A stretch of 64,000 nucleotides of DNA from Paludibacteraceae bacterium. GTDB taxonomy: Bacteria; Bacteroidota; Bacteroidia; Bacteroidales; Paludibacteraceae. The position numbers were made by a program, and so were the translations under genes. Positions 17,479 through 26,515 of the stretch are shown here, one piece after another. Within the stretch, counting starts at the first letter, position 1. Every line of letters begins with the position of its first letter. The stretch is taken from NCBI GenBank assembly GCA_905233375.1, contig CAJOEJ010000018.1, forward strand, positions 19,494 to 83,493. The letters are read 5' to 3'. The notes beneath the pieces are model-generated. The model worked only from the letters and a program-made list of their open reading frames with translations, ran no database searches and was not told the origin of the DNA.

Positions 17479-18921
17479 TTACTTAATTTCCACCGGTTGA
17501 TACCGCGGAACTAAAGTTTTCATGACGCTCCAGCCGATCAAGTACGCCACGGCGCAGATACAGAAGATGATCATGTATCCTGCCGGTTTGCCGGTGAAGC
17601 CGAAGAACTTGAACGCTTCGCCCATCTCTGCTGCGTGATCAAAGAGCATACCCGAACCCTTGTTGATCAGGAATGAACCGACACCGCCTGCCATAGCACC
17701 GATACCGGTGATCGTAGCAACTGCCGATTTCGGGAACATATCACCCGTCGTCGAGAAGATGTTCGCACTCCAGCTCTGGTGAGCCGCACCGACGATACCG
17801 ATGATGATAGCTACTGCCCAAGGTCCCCAAACGCCGCCTAAAGGCTGCGCAAAGAGGGCGATGATCGGGAAGAAGGCAAAAATCAACATGGCACGCATAC
17901 GACCTGCATAGGGTTCCATTCCTTTCTTCTCCACGAAGATCTTCGGCAGATATCCACCGAACAACGATACCACCGTCACGATGGCATAGAGCGTGAAAAT
18001 CAACGCGATACCTTGCGGATCAGAAGCCTTGATGCCGAACTGGTCCTGGAAATATGCCGGAGCCCAGAACAGGAAGAACCACCAAACACCGTCGGTCATG
18101 AACTTACCGAACGCAAACGACCAGGTCTGTTTGTGCTTGAATGCCTCGCCGAACGACATCTGCTTTTCCTCCTTGGCTTCTGCTTTCGGAGCTTCCGCTT
18201 CATCGGAATTGATATATTCCAGTTCCTCCTTATTCACATGCTTGCTCTCGGTCGGTTTGTCATAGACAAAGATCCAGATACCTGCCCATATAAATCCGAG
18301 CGCACCGATGATGATGAAGGCCCACTCCCATCCGAGGCTCTTTGCCAGCAGAGGAATGGTAGCCGGAGCTGCGAGCGCACCTACCGACGCACCTGCATTG
18401 AACAGAGCGGTAGCGAACGCACGGTCTTTCTTCGGGAAATACTCAGCGGTCACCTTGATAGCAGCGGGGAAGTTACCTGCCTCACCAAGACCCAAGATCA
18501 GACGGCAGGCAAGGAACAGATACACACTCACCATCGATATACTGCTCACTATCGTTCCGGTAGCTTCCAACAAAGCCTGCTTGCTCTCCAAGCCGACAAT
18601 ATGCTCGGTCACGAAACCGCAGCCTGCATGCAGAACAGCACCTAACGACCAGATAACGATCGCCCAGAGATAGCCTTTCTTCGTGCCCATCCAGTCAATG
18701 AACTTACCGGCAAAGAGACAGAAGATAGCGTACGCGATAGCGAACACACCGGTGATTGTTCCGTAGTCGGAGTCCGTCCAGTGGAACTCGGGTTGAATAA
18801 ACTCTTTGAAGGTCAACGACAGCACTTGGCGGTCCATATAATTGACCGTAGTGGCGAAGAAAAGCATCGCACACATGACCCAACGCCAGTTGGTCATGAC
18901 AGCTTTCTTAACGTCATTCAT
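17479..18921 (-). CDS. exuT: Hexuronate transporter (MFS)
   Basis: 480 residues, twelve membrane helices of the major facilitator superfamily, anion:cation symporter group. RWVMCAMLFFATTVNYMDRQVLSL is the ExuT/glucarate transporter signature, followed by DYGTITGVFAIAYAIFCLFAGKFIDWMG. Imports galacturonate or glucuronate across the inner membrane. Last gene of the minus-strand hexuronate cluster, which supports the substrate. A cytosolic acidic insert with Lys/Glu/Ala runs lies in the middle loop. Confidence 0.9.
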   Translation of the reverse strand: MNDVKKAVMTNWRWVMCAMLFFATTVNYMDRQVLSLTFKEFIQPEFHWTDSDYGTITGVFAIAYAIFCLFAGKFIDWMGTKKGYLWAIVIWSLGAVLHAGCGFVTEHIVGLESKQALLEATGTIVSSISMVSVYLFLACRLILGLGEAGNFPAAIKVTAEYFPKKDRAFATALFNAGASVGALAAPATIPLLAKSLGWEWAFIIIGALGFIWAGIWIFVYDKPTESKHVNKEELEYINSDEAEAPKAEAKEEKQMSFGEAFKHKQTWSFAFGKFMTDGVWWFFLFWAPAYFQDQFGIKASDPQGIALIFTLYAIVTVVSLFGGYLPKIFVEKKGMEPYAGRMRAMLIFAFFPIIALFAQPLGGVWGPWAVAIIIGIVGAAHQSWSANIFSTTGDMFPKSAVATITGIGAMAGGVGSFLINKGSGMLFDHAAEMGEAFKFFGFTGKPAGYMIIFCICAVAYLIGWSVMKTLVPRYQPVEIK

Positions 18922-18924
18922 ATA

Positions 18925-19030
18925 ACCCCCCTCGTTCCCCCTTAAGGGGGATGAACCTGCGAGGGTGCAGGGGTATTAAGTTAATAATCTTGTTTAACCT
19001 CCTCCCTTGTGGGGAGGTTGGGAGGGGTTC
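18925..19030. repeat. GC-rich palindromic repeats between exuT and kdgA
   Basis: Contains TCCCCCTTAAGGGGGA (18936-18951) and CCTCCCTTGTGGGGAGG (about 19001-19017) plus GGGAGGGGT. Similar blocks are embedded in the AroA-GT gene (45561-45598) and the U32 gene (54155-54191, 54464-54531). May also act as a partial terminator. Confidence 0.6.
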
Positions 19031-19702
19031 TTACTTTTTCCGGCAAGCCGCGATGATTTCAAAACATTCTTTGCACTTGTCGGTCACGTACTTCCAGTCG
19101 CCGGCTTTTACTTTGTCGGACGGGAAGAGCTTGCTACCCATACCTACGCAATAAACACCTGCTGCGAACCATTTCTCAAGGTTCTCCTTCTCCGGAGCAA
19201 CACCACCGGTCACCATGATCTTCGACCACGGCATCGGAGCCATCAGACCTTTCACCAGGTTCGGACCAACTACATCGCCCGGGAAGACCTTCGTGAAGTC
19301 GCAGCCTACTTCCTGTGCCATACCGATCTCGCTCGGGGTGAGACAACCCGGACAATACGTCACGCAACGACGGTTGCAGACAACGGCGATATCCTTGTTG
19401 AACAACGGACCAACCACGAAGTTAGCGCCCAACTGCAAGTACAGCGAAGCTGTCGGCGCGTCAACGACACTACCGATACCGAGTGCCAACTCGGGGCACT
19501 CTACAGCTACCCACTTGCTCAGTTCGCCGAATACCTCGTGCGCAAAATCGCCACGGTTGGTGAACTCGAACGCGCGTACGCCGCCTTCGTAACAAGCCTT
19601 AATCACGTTCTTGCAAACCTCCACATCCTTGTGGTAGAACACAGGAACCATCGGTGCAGCTTTAATCTTCGCCATCACCTCAAATTTATCGAACTTAGCC
19701 AT
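19031..19702 (-). CDS. kdgA: KDPG / 4-hydroxy-2-oxoglutarate aldolase
   Basis: Splits 2-keto-3-deoxy-6-phosphogluconate into pyruvate and glyceraldehyde 3-phosphate, the last step of hexuronate breakdown. 223 residues, the usual length. Features: [32 protein letters not shown] with the catalytic Glu region, [21 protein letters not shown] with the Schiff-base Lys, and MVTGGVAPE. Start at MAKFDKFEV (19702); a start at 19732 would read through a GTAC-word repeat and is unlikely. An S23-type gene sits between it and kdgK. Confidence 0.93.
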   Translation of the reverse strand: MAKFDKFEVMAKIKAAPMVPVFYHKDVEVCKNVIKACYEGGVRAFEFTNRGDFAHEVFGELSKWVAVECPELALGIGSVVDAPTASLYLQLGANFVVGPLFNKDIAVVCNRRCVTYCPGCLTPSEIGMAQEVGCDFTKVFPGDVVGPNLVKGLMAPMPWSKIMVTGGVAPEKENLEKWFAAGVYCVGMGSKLFPSDKVKAGDWKYVTDKCKECFEIIAACRKK

Positions 19703-19710
19703 AATTTTAA

Positions 19711-20162
19711 GTACCAAGGGACAAAGTACCAAGTACTATTTTGTTTCCTTGGATTCGTTAATAGATTTTCTTGTTGATACTATAGAACTTATCGTGATTT
19801 TAAGCAACTCAGTACACTCATTAATTATATCCTGCATTCTTTCAGAAGGCAATATCTCACACTCCTCTATCAAAGTTAACCAATGTAATGTTTCATCCAG
19901 TTCTTCCTCTACCATTTTTAATTTATTGATAAAGTCTTTATCGGATTTAGCAATACATGCAGCTCTATAATTAGCCGAGGGTGAAGTGCCGGAACGGACA
20001 ATTTGACGTGCGATAGCCATGGCAGAAATCGTGTGTGGCATCGCATCTACCATTTTAATTATACGGATGGCAAATTGTTTGTGTCGTTTTTGCAATTCTG
20101 TTTCCTGCATAATATTTTTAATCTTCGATTTTTTATACTTTGAATATTGGTACTTGGTACTT
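19711..20162 (-). mobile_element. Putative S23 cassette 1 bounded by inverted GTAC-word repeats
   Basis: The S23-type gene at 19736-20110 is flanked by 13 bp inverted repeats: AAGTACCAAGTAC at 19724-19736 and its complement at 20150-20162, each part of a longer GTAC-word tract. It lies inside the hexuronate operon between kdgK and kdgA and is AT-rich. The same design recurs at 48680-49146. No transposase is encoded, so mobility is inference. Confidence 0.4.
19736..20110 (-). CDS. Four-helix bundle protein, S23/IVP family
   Basis: 124 residues. Matches the family of small proteins first seen in 23S rRNA intervening sequences (S23 ribosomal protein, IVP; related to the Avd protein of diversity-generating retroelements): FAIRIIKMVDAMPHTISAMAIARQIVRSGTSPSANYRAA, then DFINKLKMVEEELDETLHWLTLI. 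Its function is not settled in the family. About 70 percent identical by eye to the protein at 48720-49082. AT-rich, placed inside an otherwise metabolic operon, flanked on both sides by inverted GTAC-word repeats; the stop codon overlaps the left repeat. It has no functional link to uronate use. Confidence 0.88.
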   Translation of the reverse strand: MQETELQKRHKQFAIRIIKMVDAMPHTISAMAIARQIVRSGTSPSANYRAACIAKSDKDFINKLKMVEEELDETLHWLTLIEECEILPSERMQDIINECTELLKITISSIVSTRKSINESKETK

Positions 20163-20179
20163 AGTCACTTAGTCACTTC
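20147..20179. repeat. GTAC/AGTCACTT word repeat upstream of S23 gene 1
   Basis: TTGGTACTTGGTACTTAGTCACTTAGTCACTT: two kinds of 7-8 base words between kdgK and the S23 gene. Inverted relative to the tract at 19708-19736. Confidence 0.6.
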
Positions 20180-20182
20180 AAA

Positions 20183-21190
20183 CTACCGTTGAACACGTCC
20201 GTTTGCGTTACCACCTGCGAGTGAAAGCACTTCATCCTCGCTTACGAGGTTATAGTCACCGTTGATCGTGTGCTTCAATGCACTTGCTGCTACTGCGAAC
20301 TCAAGAGCCGATGCTTGGTCACCTGGATATTTGAGCATACCATGAATCAGACCGCCGGAGAAGCTGTCACCACCACCTACGCGGTCAATGATCGGATTGA
20401 TCTCATAGCGCTTGCTCTGATAGAACTCCTTACCGTCGTAGATCATTGCCTTCCAACCGTTGAACGTAGCGCTGAAACTCTCGCGGAGCGTCGAAACGAC
20501 ATACTTGAAGCCGAACTCCTTCATCATCTGCTCGAAGATTCCCTTGTAACCTTCGGCATTCGTCTCACCGCCTTCTACATCTGCATCGGGCTTGAAACCA
20601 AGACAAAGTTCTGCATCCTCTTCGTTACCGATACAAACATCCACGTATTGCATCAACGGACGCATGATCGAGATAGCTTTCTCGCTGGTCCACAGTTTCT
20701 TGCGGAAGTTGAGGTCAACGGAAACGGTTACACCGTGACGTTTGGCAGCCTCGCAAGCCAGTTTGGTGATCTCAGCCGCCTTGTCCGAGATAGCCGGAGT
20801 GATACCGCTCCAATGGAACCATGCTGCACCTTCCATGATCTTGTCAAAGTCAAAATCCTTCGGATCAGCTTCGGCGATAGCCGAATGAGCACGGTCGTAA
20901 ATGACCTTCGACGGACGCATAGAAGCACCGGTCTCGCAGTAGTACAGACCTACACGGTCACCGCCGCGAACGATATAATCGTCCTTCACACCATAGCGAC
21001 GAAGCGAGTTGACTGCAATCTGACCGATCTCATGCTTCGGCAGTTTGGTTACCAGATACGCGTCGTGACCGTAGTTGGCACACGAAATTGCTACGTTAGC
21101 CTCACCACCACCGGGGATGATACGGAAATGATCAGACTGAATGAAACGATCTTGTCCTTCCGGACTCAGGCGAAGCATGATCTCGCCCAA
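20183..21190 (-). CDS. kdgK: 2-keto-3-deoxygluconate kinase
   Basis: PfkB-family sugar kinase, phosphorylates KDG to KDPG. Motifs: GEIMLRLSPEG, IPGGGEANVAISCANYG, FHWSGITPA, VSVDLNFRKKLW, and near the end DRVGGGDSFSGGLIHG with the catalytic GGGDSF. 335 residues. The N-terminus is odd: relatives start with about six residues (M-K-K-V-V-T) before LGEIML, but here a stop codon lies two codons before LGE, and the best start is TTG at 21190 (or ATG four codons on). The lost residues are replaced by a near copy of the uxaC 3' end. Confidence 0.92.
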   Translation of the reverse strand: MGEIMLRLSPEGQDRFIQSDHFRIIPGGGEANVAISCANYGHDAYLVTKLPKHEIGQIAVNSLRRYGVKDDYIVRGGDRVGLYYCETGASMRPSKVIYDRAHSAIAEADPKDFDFDKIMEGAAWFHWSGITPAISDKAAEITKLACEAAKRHGVTVSVDLNFRKKLWTSEKAISIMRPLMQYVDVCIGNEEDAELCLGFKPDADVEGGETNAEGYKGIFEQMMKEFGFKYVVSTLRESFSATFNGWKAMIYDGKEFYQSKRYEINPIIDRVGGGDSFSGGLIHGMLKYPGDQASALEFAVAASALKHTINGDYNLVSEDEVLSLAGGNANGRVQR

Positions 21191-21192
21191 TG

Positions 21193-21255
21193 CTTAAAAT
21201 TTAAAATAATTCTTAGCCATAAGGCACGATGATTTTAAATTAAAATTTAAAATAC
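21193..21255 (-). repeat. Duplicated end of uxaC in front of kdgK
   Basis: On the minus strand the end of uxaC (GCAAAGCAG, then TATTTTAAATTTTAA) is repeated some 27 bases later as GCTAAGAAT plus the same 15 bases. The second copy would read MAKNYFKF-stop. It sits where the first codons of kdgK should be. Confidence 0.65.
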
Positions 21256-22655
21256 TGCTTTGCGTTGTTGTAGCAGATGTCTTCGACCATCTGTTGAACG
21301 CGGGCTTTCTCGTAGTCGGTGTACGGGATCATGCCGTTCTCGATGTCATTGCCGAGAACGTTACAGAGCGTACGACGGAAATACTCATGACGCGGGTACG
21401 AGAGGAAGGAACGGCTGTCGGTCAACATACCGACGAGGCGGCTCAACAGACCGAGGTTCGAAAGCGCCATCATCTGCTTCTCCATGCCGTCTTTCTGATC
21501 GAGGAACCACCAGCCGGAACCGAACTGAATCTTACCCGGTACAGAACCGTCCTGGAAGTTACCCAACATAGTTGCGATCACTTCGTTCGCGCAGGGGTTG
21601 AGGTTATACAGAATGGTCTTTGCCAGATGTCCTTCGCTGTTCATCTCATCGAGGAAATGACTCATCGCTTTTGCCGTCGTGAACTCACCAATAGAATCGA
21701 AACCGGTGTCTGCTCCAAGTTGGGCAAACATCTTCGAGTTATTGTTACGGATCGCGCCGTAGTGGTATTGCTGGGTCCAACCCGAAGCGTAGTCCATCTC
21801 TGCCTGAGCGTGTAGATAAGCGTGCTTATACTGACGAATCTCATAAGCGCTCAGCTCTTTACCTGCAAGCGCTTTCTCGAAGATTGCGTTGATCTCTGCG
21901 TCGGTGTACGGCTCGTCGTAGAACTCCTCGATTCCGTGGTCGGAGAGACGGCAACCCATCGACTCAAAGAAGTCATGACGTTTCTGAAGCGCAGCTACCA
22001 AGTCGCAGAAATTGCGGATCTCCATGCCGGCTACTTGCGCCAGTTTCTCGATGTATGCTTTCCAAGTAGCGGCTTCGATGTTCATACCTGCGTCCGGACG
22101 CCAGGTCGGCAACATACGTACTTCCACTCTCTTATCGATCTTGAGCATCTTGTGCCATTCCAGCGAATCAGCAGGATCGTCGGTCGTGCAGACGAGTTCC
22201 ACGCCGTAGTGTTTCATGAGTCCCTGCGGACAGAACTTCGGATCGTTGGCAATGAGGTCGTTGCACTTGTCATAGATAGCACGCGCGGTCTCGGGGTTCA
22301 GACGCTCCTCGATGCCGAAAGCGGTCTTGAGCTCCAGATGGGTCCAGTGGTACAGCGGATTGCGGAAGGTGTAAGGCACGGTCTCTGCCCATTTCTCAAA
22401 TTTCTCCCAGTCGCTGGTGTCCTTGCCGGTGCAGTAACGCTCGTCCACTCCGTTCGAACGCATTGCGCGCCATTTGTAGTGGTCGCCCATGAGCCAGATC
22501 TGTGCGATCGACTCGAAACGTTTGTTCTCGGCAACCATCCGCGGGATGAGGTGACAATGGTAGTCAATAATCGGCATGTGCTCTGCATGCTCGTGATACA
22601 ACTCCTGTGCGGTCTGAGTTTGCAGCAGGAAATCTTTGTCCATGAAAGGCTTCAT
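21240..22655 (-). CDS. uxaC: Glucuronate/galacturonate isomerase
   Basis: Converts D-glucuronate to fructuronate and D-galacturonate to tagaturonate, first step of the cytosolic pathway. 471 residues, as expected. Amidohydrolase-like fold with MPIIDYHCHLIPRM (metal-binding HxH), WKWRAMR-type stretch YKWRAMRSNG, ELVCTTDDPADSLEWH, WRPDAG, and GSGWWFLDQKDGMEKQM, all typical of UxaC. It has its own -7 box upstream and leads the uxaC-kdgK-kdgA-exuT section. Confidence 0.96.
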   Translation of the reverse strand: MKPFMDKDFLLQTQTAQELYHEHAEHMPIIDYHCHLIPRMVAENKRFESIAQIWLMGDHYKWRAMRSNGVDERYCTGKDTSDWEKFEKWAETVPYTFRNPLYHWTHLELKTAFGIEERLNPETARAIYDKCNDLIANDPKFCPQGLMKHYGVELVCTTDDPADSLEWHKMLKIDKRVEVRMLPTWRPDAGMNIEAATWKAYIEKLAQVAGMEIRNFCDLVAALQKRHDFFESMGCRLSDHGIEEFYDEPYTDAEINAIFEKALAGKELSAYEIRQYKHAYLHAQAEMDYASGWTQQYHYGAIRNNNSKMFAQLGADTGFDSIGEFTTAKAMSHFLDEMNSEGHLAKTILYNLNPCANEVIATMLGNFQDGSVPGKIQFGSGWWFLDQKDGMEKQMMALSNLGLLSRLVGMLTDSRSFLSYPRHEYFRRTLCNVLGNDIENGMIPYTDYEKARVQQMVEDICYNNAKQYFKF

Positions 22656-22703
22656 ACTATAAAGAATTTAAAGATTAAATGTTCGTGCGTTTCATATCGG
22701 GTG

Positions 22704-22711
22704 CAAAGATA
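22704..22711 (-). promoter_or_regulatory. Promoter -7 box of uxaC
   Basis: Minus strand TATCTTTG followed by CACCCG. No good TTG box at the usual 20 bp spacing (a TTTGC lies only 11 bp upstream), so this promoter may need an activator. Confidence 0.55.
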
Positions 22712-22826
22712 CTCATTTTTTTGCAAATACATGTAGAAAAATTGACGTTTTTTTTCCACTTCGTGCATTTTTTGTCACTCCCTATTAATCACGCGCGCGT
22801 AAAGGGGAAAAAACCGCCTATATACA

Positions 22827-22856
22827 AAAACACAGGAACGTGAATTCCTGTGTTTT
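22827..22856 (-). terminator. Terminator after uxaA
   Basis: Perfect 12 bp arms AAAACACAGGAA and TTCCTGTGTTTT with T run on the minus strand. Separates uxaBA from uxaC. Confidence 0.85.
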
Positions 22857-22888
22857 CGTCTTTCCGCCATGCGGATCATTGGGGACGG

Positions 22889-24376
22889 TTACAGCGTGAC
22901 GCCGTTCTTGAAGATGGAAATCTCGTGGTAGCCGTTCTTCTCGTTATTGGTCTTGGCGCCGTTAGCCACTTCGATCACGAACTCGGCAAAGCGGCGTGCC
23001 ACCTCTTCCATCGGCTCGCCTTCGGCGATGACACCCGCGTTGAAGTCGATCCAGTTCGGTTTGTTGTTATACAGGTTCGAATTGGTGGAAATCTTCATGG
23101 TCGGAACATAGGTCCCGAACGGCGTGCCGCGTCCGGTGGTGAACAGAACCATATGACATCCGCAGGAAGCGAGTGCCGTCGAAGCAACGAGGTCGTTACC
23201 CGGCGCAGACAACAGGTTCAACCCCTTCACCTGGAGCCGCTCGCCATATGCCATCACGCCGCGTACGAGCGATGCGCCGCATTTCTGGGTGCAACCGAGC
23301 GCTTTGTCCTCCAGCGTGGAGATACCGCCGGCTTTGTTGCCCGGACTCGGGTTCTCGCCTACCGGTTCGCCGTGACTCAGGAAATAGTCCTTGAAGTCGT
23401 TGATGAGATGAACCGTCTGGTCGAACAGTTCGCGGGTGGCGCAACGGTCCATGAGGATGGTCTCCGCGCCGAACATCTCCGGCACTTCGGTCAGTACGGT
23501 CGTTCCGCCCTGCGCTACCAGCCAATCGGACAGACAGCCGAGAAGCGGGTTCGCGGTAATACCGCTGAATCCGTCCGATCCGCCGCACTTGAGTCCCACA
23601 CGCAGTTCGCTCAGTGGCACCTCAACACGCTGATCCTGTTGCGTTTTGGCGAACAGCTCACGCAGGATAGGCATGCAGTACTCCACCTCGTCGCCCTGAA
23701 TCTTCTGGGTCACAACGAATTGGACGCGTTCCTCGTCTATCTCTCCGCAGAACTCCTTGAAGACATCGGGCTGGTTGTTCTCGCACCCGAGAGAAACGAC
23801 TAATATCGCTCCCGCGTTCGGATGATGAATCATGTCGCGCAGGATCTTCTTCGTGTTCTCGTGGTCGTCGCCCAACTGCGAACAGCCGTAGTTATGCTTG
23901 AACGCGAAGATATTGTCCGCGCCGGTCTCCTGACGGAGACGCTCCGCACAGCGCTCGATGATACCGTTGACGCACCCTACGGTCGGAATGATCCACACTT
24001 CGTTGCGGATACCCACCTGCCCGTCTTTGCGGCGGTAGCCCATGAACGTACGGTGCTCGTCGGGGATGTTGAGTACCACCTCCTTGGGATGATACTCGTA
24101 CGAGAGGAGTCCGGCAAGGTTCGTCTTGATGTTGTTCTCGTTCATCCACGAACCGGCTTTCTTCGCCTCCTTGGCATGACCGATCGGGAAGCCGTATTTG
24201 ATCACGTTCTCCCCTTCGGCAAGATCCTTGATAGCGATCTTGTGTCCCGCCGGAACGTCTTCGAGCACGGTGATCTGCTTGCCGTCCACTTCGATAACGG
24301 CTCCCTTGGACTGCGGTTGTATGGCTACAACCACATTGTCCGCAGGATTGATTTTCAGAATATTAGTCATAATCAT
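22889..24376 (-). CDS. uxaA: Altronate dehydratase
   Basis: Dehydrates altronate (from galacturonate) to 2-keto-3-deoxygluconate, metal-dependent, cytosolic. 495 residues with the N-terminal SAF domain (about residues 1-95, NVVVAIQPQSKGAVIEVDGKQI) and the large UxaA domain: GYRRKDGQVGIRNEVWIIPTVGCVN, FAFKHNYGCSQLGDDHENT, SLGCENNQPD, GLKCGGSDGFSGITANPLLG and CGCHMVLFTTGRGTPFG. In-frame ATGs at 24376 and 24370 are both possible. Follows uxaB across a GTAC-word repeat and ends at a terminator. Confidence 0.95.
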   Translation of the reverse strand: MIMTNILKINPADNVVVAIQPQSKGAVIEVDGKQITVLEDVPAGHKIAIKDLAEGENVIKYGFPIGHAKEAKKAGSWMNENNIKTNLAGLLSYEYHPKEVVLNIPDEHRTFMGYRRKDGQVGIRNEVWIIPTVGCVNGIIERCAERLRQETGADNIFAFKHNYGCSQLGDDHENTKKILRDMIHHPNAGAILVVSLGCENNQPDVFKEFCGEIDEERVQFVVTQKIQGDEVEYCMPILRELFAKTQQDQRVEVPLSELRVGLKCGGSDGFSGITANPLLGCLSDWLVAQGGTTVLTEVPEMFGAETILMDRCATRELFDQTVHLINDFKDYFLSHGEPVGENPSPGNKAGGISTLEDKALGCTQKCGASLVRGVMAYGERLQVKGLNLLSAPGNDLVASTALASCGCHMVLFTTGRGTPFGTYVPTMKISTNSNLYNNKPNWIDFNAGVIAEGEPMEEVARRFAEFVIEVANGAKTNNEKNGYHEISIFKNGVTL

Positions 24377-24382
24377 TTACGC

Positions 24383-24416
24383 CCTTTGTACATTGTACAT
24401 TGTCCCTTTGTCCCTT
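24383..24416 (-). repeat. GTAC-word repeat between uxaB and uxaA
   Basis: On the gene strand GGGACAAAGGGACAATG then GTACAATGTACAAAGGG, right before the uxaA start. Same words as in leuS and ddl. Confidence 0.7.
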
Positions 24417-25947
24417 AAAAGAGGCTTTTGATCTTGGCTACGAGGTTCTCCACTTTGTCCGCAGCCAGCATCAACTGTACCGTCTCAAGCATGCCTATTC
24501 GCTCGATGGACTCGAGGTAGAGCTCTACCATGTCGGTCAGACCCGGGATCTCGTTGAGATTCTGCTTGGACTCTTTCCAGATGATATCGGTAGCGCCGAG
24601 CACGCCTTCCGCCACTTTGCGCTTGTCGCCGGTAGCCCAGAGCTCTTTGAGCAGATCCATGATCTCCTGTGCATCGTTCGGCTCGATGGGGGCGCCGTCG
24701 GCACGTACACCACCCTTGTAATAGGTAATGATAGCCGCCAGACCCAGAACGAGTCCCTTCGGCAGTTCGCCCTTGCGCTCCAGATAAACCTTCAAGCCCG
24801 GCAGGTCGCGGGTCTCGAATTTCGGGAACGAGTTGAGCATGATGCTGGTCACGGCGTGATCCACGTACGGGTTGTTGAAACGCTCCAGAACGCTCTCGCC
24901 ATATGCCTTCAGCTCTTCTTTCGGCAGGTTCAGGGTCTCAAGCAGCTCCTCGAACATCACCTTGTGGATATATTTGCCGAGCACCTCGTGGTTGCAGGCA
25001 TCGCGGACGATGTTCACACCGCTGAGGTAGGTCACAGGGCTGAGGACGGTGTGAGGACCGTTGAGCAGCGTCACTTTGCGCTCGTGGTACGGTTTCTCGG
25101 ACTCCGCGATGAGCACGTTCAAACCGGCTTTGTTGGCAGGGAACTCGGCTTCGAGCTCCTCGATAGACATGTTCTCCGGTTTCTCGATCACCCAGAGGTG
25201 GAAGATCTCCGCTTGAACAACGAGGTTGTCGTTGTAGCCCACTTTCTCCTGAATAGCGGCAATGTCCTTGCGCGGGAAGCCCGGAACGATACGGTCCACT
25301 AGCGTTGCGCAGACATAGTTGTATTTCTCAAACCACTCCTTGAATCCTTCGTAGTCTGCTCCGAAATCGTCTTTCCACAGCTCGATATACTTGCGGATAC
25401 AGTCTTTGAGGTGGTGTCCGTTCAGGAAAATCAACTCACACGGCATGAAGATCAGGCCCTTGGTCGGATCGCCGTTGAACGTCTTGTAACGGCGGAAGAG
25501 CAGCTGGACCAGCTTGCCAGGATAAGCGCTCGCAGGAGCGTCTGTGAACTTGCAACTCGGGTCGAAGGTGATACCTGCCTCGGTCGTGTTGGAGATGACG
25601 AAACGGATCTCCGGTTGCTCGGCAAGCGCCATGTAAGCCCAGTTCTGGGTGTACGGATTCAACGCACGCGAGATCACGTCAATACGCTCCAGCGAGTTAA
25701 CCGCCTCGCCTTTGAGACGTCCCTGCAGGTTCACGTGGTACAAGCAGTCCTGTCCGTTGAGCCACTCGACCATTCCTTTGTCAATAGGCTGAACGACCAC
25801 TACCGAACCGTTGAAGTTCGTCTTGGCATTCATGTTCCAAACGATCCAATCCACAAAAGCGCGGAGGAAGTTACCTTCACCAAACTGGATAATTCTTTCG
25901 GGCGCTACGCTCTTCGGCGCGGTCCACTTGTTAAGTGCTTTTTTCAT
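24415..25947 (-). CDS. uxaB: Tagaturonate reductase (altronate oxidoreductase)
   Basis: NAD-dependent reduction of tagaturonate to altronate, mannitol dehydrogenase superfamily. 510 residues, near the normal 480-500. Motifs: RIIQFGEGNFLRAFVDWIV (Rossmann start), FVISNTTEAGITF, CELIFLNGHHLKDCIRKY, LVDRIVPGFPRKD, KVTLLNGPHTVLSPV with the family Lys/His region, and DHAVTSIMLNSFPKF. First gene of the hexuronate cluster with a full promoter 120 bases upstream. Confidence 0.95.
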   Translation of the reverse strand: MKKALNKWTAPKSVAPERIIQFGEGNFLRAFVDWIVWNMNAKTNFNGSVVVVQPIDKGMVEWLNGQDCLYHVNLQGRLKGEAVNSLERIDVISRALNPYTQNWAYMALAEQPEIRFVISNTTEAGITFDPSCKFTDAPASAYPGKLVQLLFRRYKTFNGDPTKGLIFMPCELIFLNGHHLKDCIRKYIELWKDDFGADYEGFKEWFEKYNYVCATLVDRIVPGFPRKDIAAIQEKVGYNDNLVVQAEIFHLWVIEKPENMSIEELEAEFPANKAGLNVLIAESEKPYHERKVTLLNGPHTVLSPVTYLSGVNIVRDACNHEVLGKYIHKVMFEELLETLNLPKEELKAYGESVLERFNNPYVDHAVTSIMLNSFPKFETRDLPGLKVYLERKGELPKGLVLGLAAIITYYKGGVRADGAPIEPNDAQEIMDLLKELWATGDKRKVAEGVLGATDIIWKESKQNLNEIPGLTDMVELYLESIERIGMLETVQLMLAADKVENLVAKIKSLF

Positions 25948-25979
25948 AAATAGAACTATTTAGTTAAACGAAAATATAT

Positions 25980-26023
25980 TCCTTATTATTAACGGGATGT
26001 CTTCCTTATTATTTAATGAGATG
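25980..26023 (-). promoter_or_regulatory. Imperfect direct repeat in the uxaB leader
   Basis: TCCTTATTATTAACGGGATG (25980-25999) and TCCTTATTATTTAATGAG plus ATG (26003-26023) lie between the uxaB promoter and its start. Could be a regulator site for hexuronate control. No regulator gene is in the cluster. Confidence 0.4.
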
Positions 26024-26068
26024 CATTCATTTTTCATGGGGGAAATATGTCCACACATAATTCCGCTG

Positions 26069-26100
26069 CAAAGGTACAAAAAATAATTGGAATATGCAAG
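26069..26100 (-). promoter_or_regulatory. Promoter of uxaB-uxaA
   Basis: Minus strand CTTG (26097-26100), 20 bp spacer, TACCTTTG (26069-26076). Confidence 0.8.
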
Positions 26101-26200
26101 AGTTTCCACATTAAATGTCAATTTTTCTCCAATTTTCATTGTTTGCGGCAGGATCCGAGAGTCCACTTTTGGGGCAAATTTTAGTACGAGACCAGAATTA

Positions 26201-26244
26201 TCACCTACTAATCACCTACTAATCACCTACTAATTACCTAGTAA
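26201..26244. repeat. 11 bp tandem repeat
   Basis: TCACCTACTAA three times without error (26201-26233) and a fourth degenerate unit TTACCTAGTAA. The surrounding 26101-26515 contains no gene I can support. Confidence 0.8.
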
Positions 26245-26515
26245 CAACATACTGATTTCATACTATGGTCTGGGAAAATTGTGGGATTTTTTTTGCCTTG
26301 ACGAGAATCGAGAAGAGAGCCCGCCTCCCAGGCGGGACAATGAACGAAAAGACAAAGAGCAAAGCGAACAAAGAAGAGGGACGATGGACGGATACAAGAG
26401 AAAACGCCGAACGGAAGGAGAATGACGACAACACAGGGAACATGGGACACTTGGCGGAACATCGCCAAGCACTAGACCGAAGGAACGAGAAGGGACGAAA
26501 GGGCAAAGAGTAAAG

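Noticed and set aside
25960..26166. Open frame of 68 codons upstream of uxaB
   Set aside because: Covers the uxaB promoter and leader; no family resemblance.
26201..26244. CRISPR array
   Set aside because: Units are only 11 bp and directly adjacent, with no spacers and no cas genes in the window.
26265..26513. Open frame of 82 codons on the plus strand
   Set aside because: Highly biased Lys/Glu/Arg/Asn composition, no start context or promoter, antisense frames equally open; treated as non-coding.
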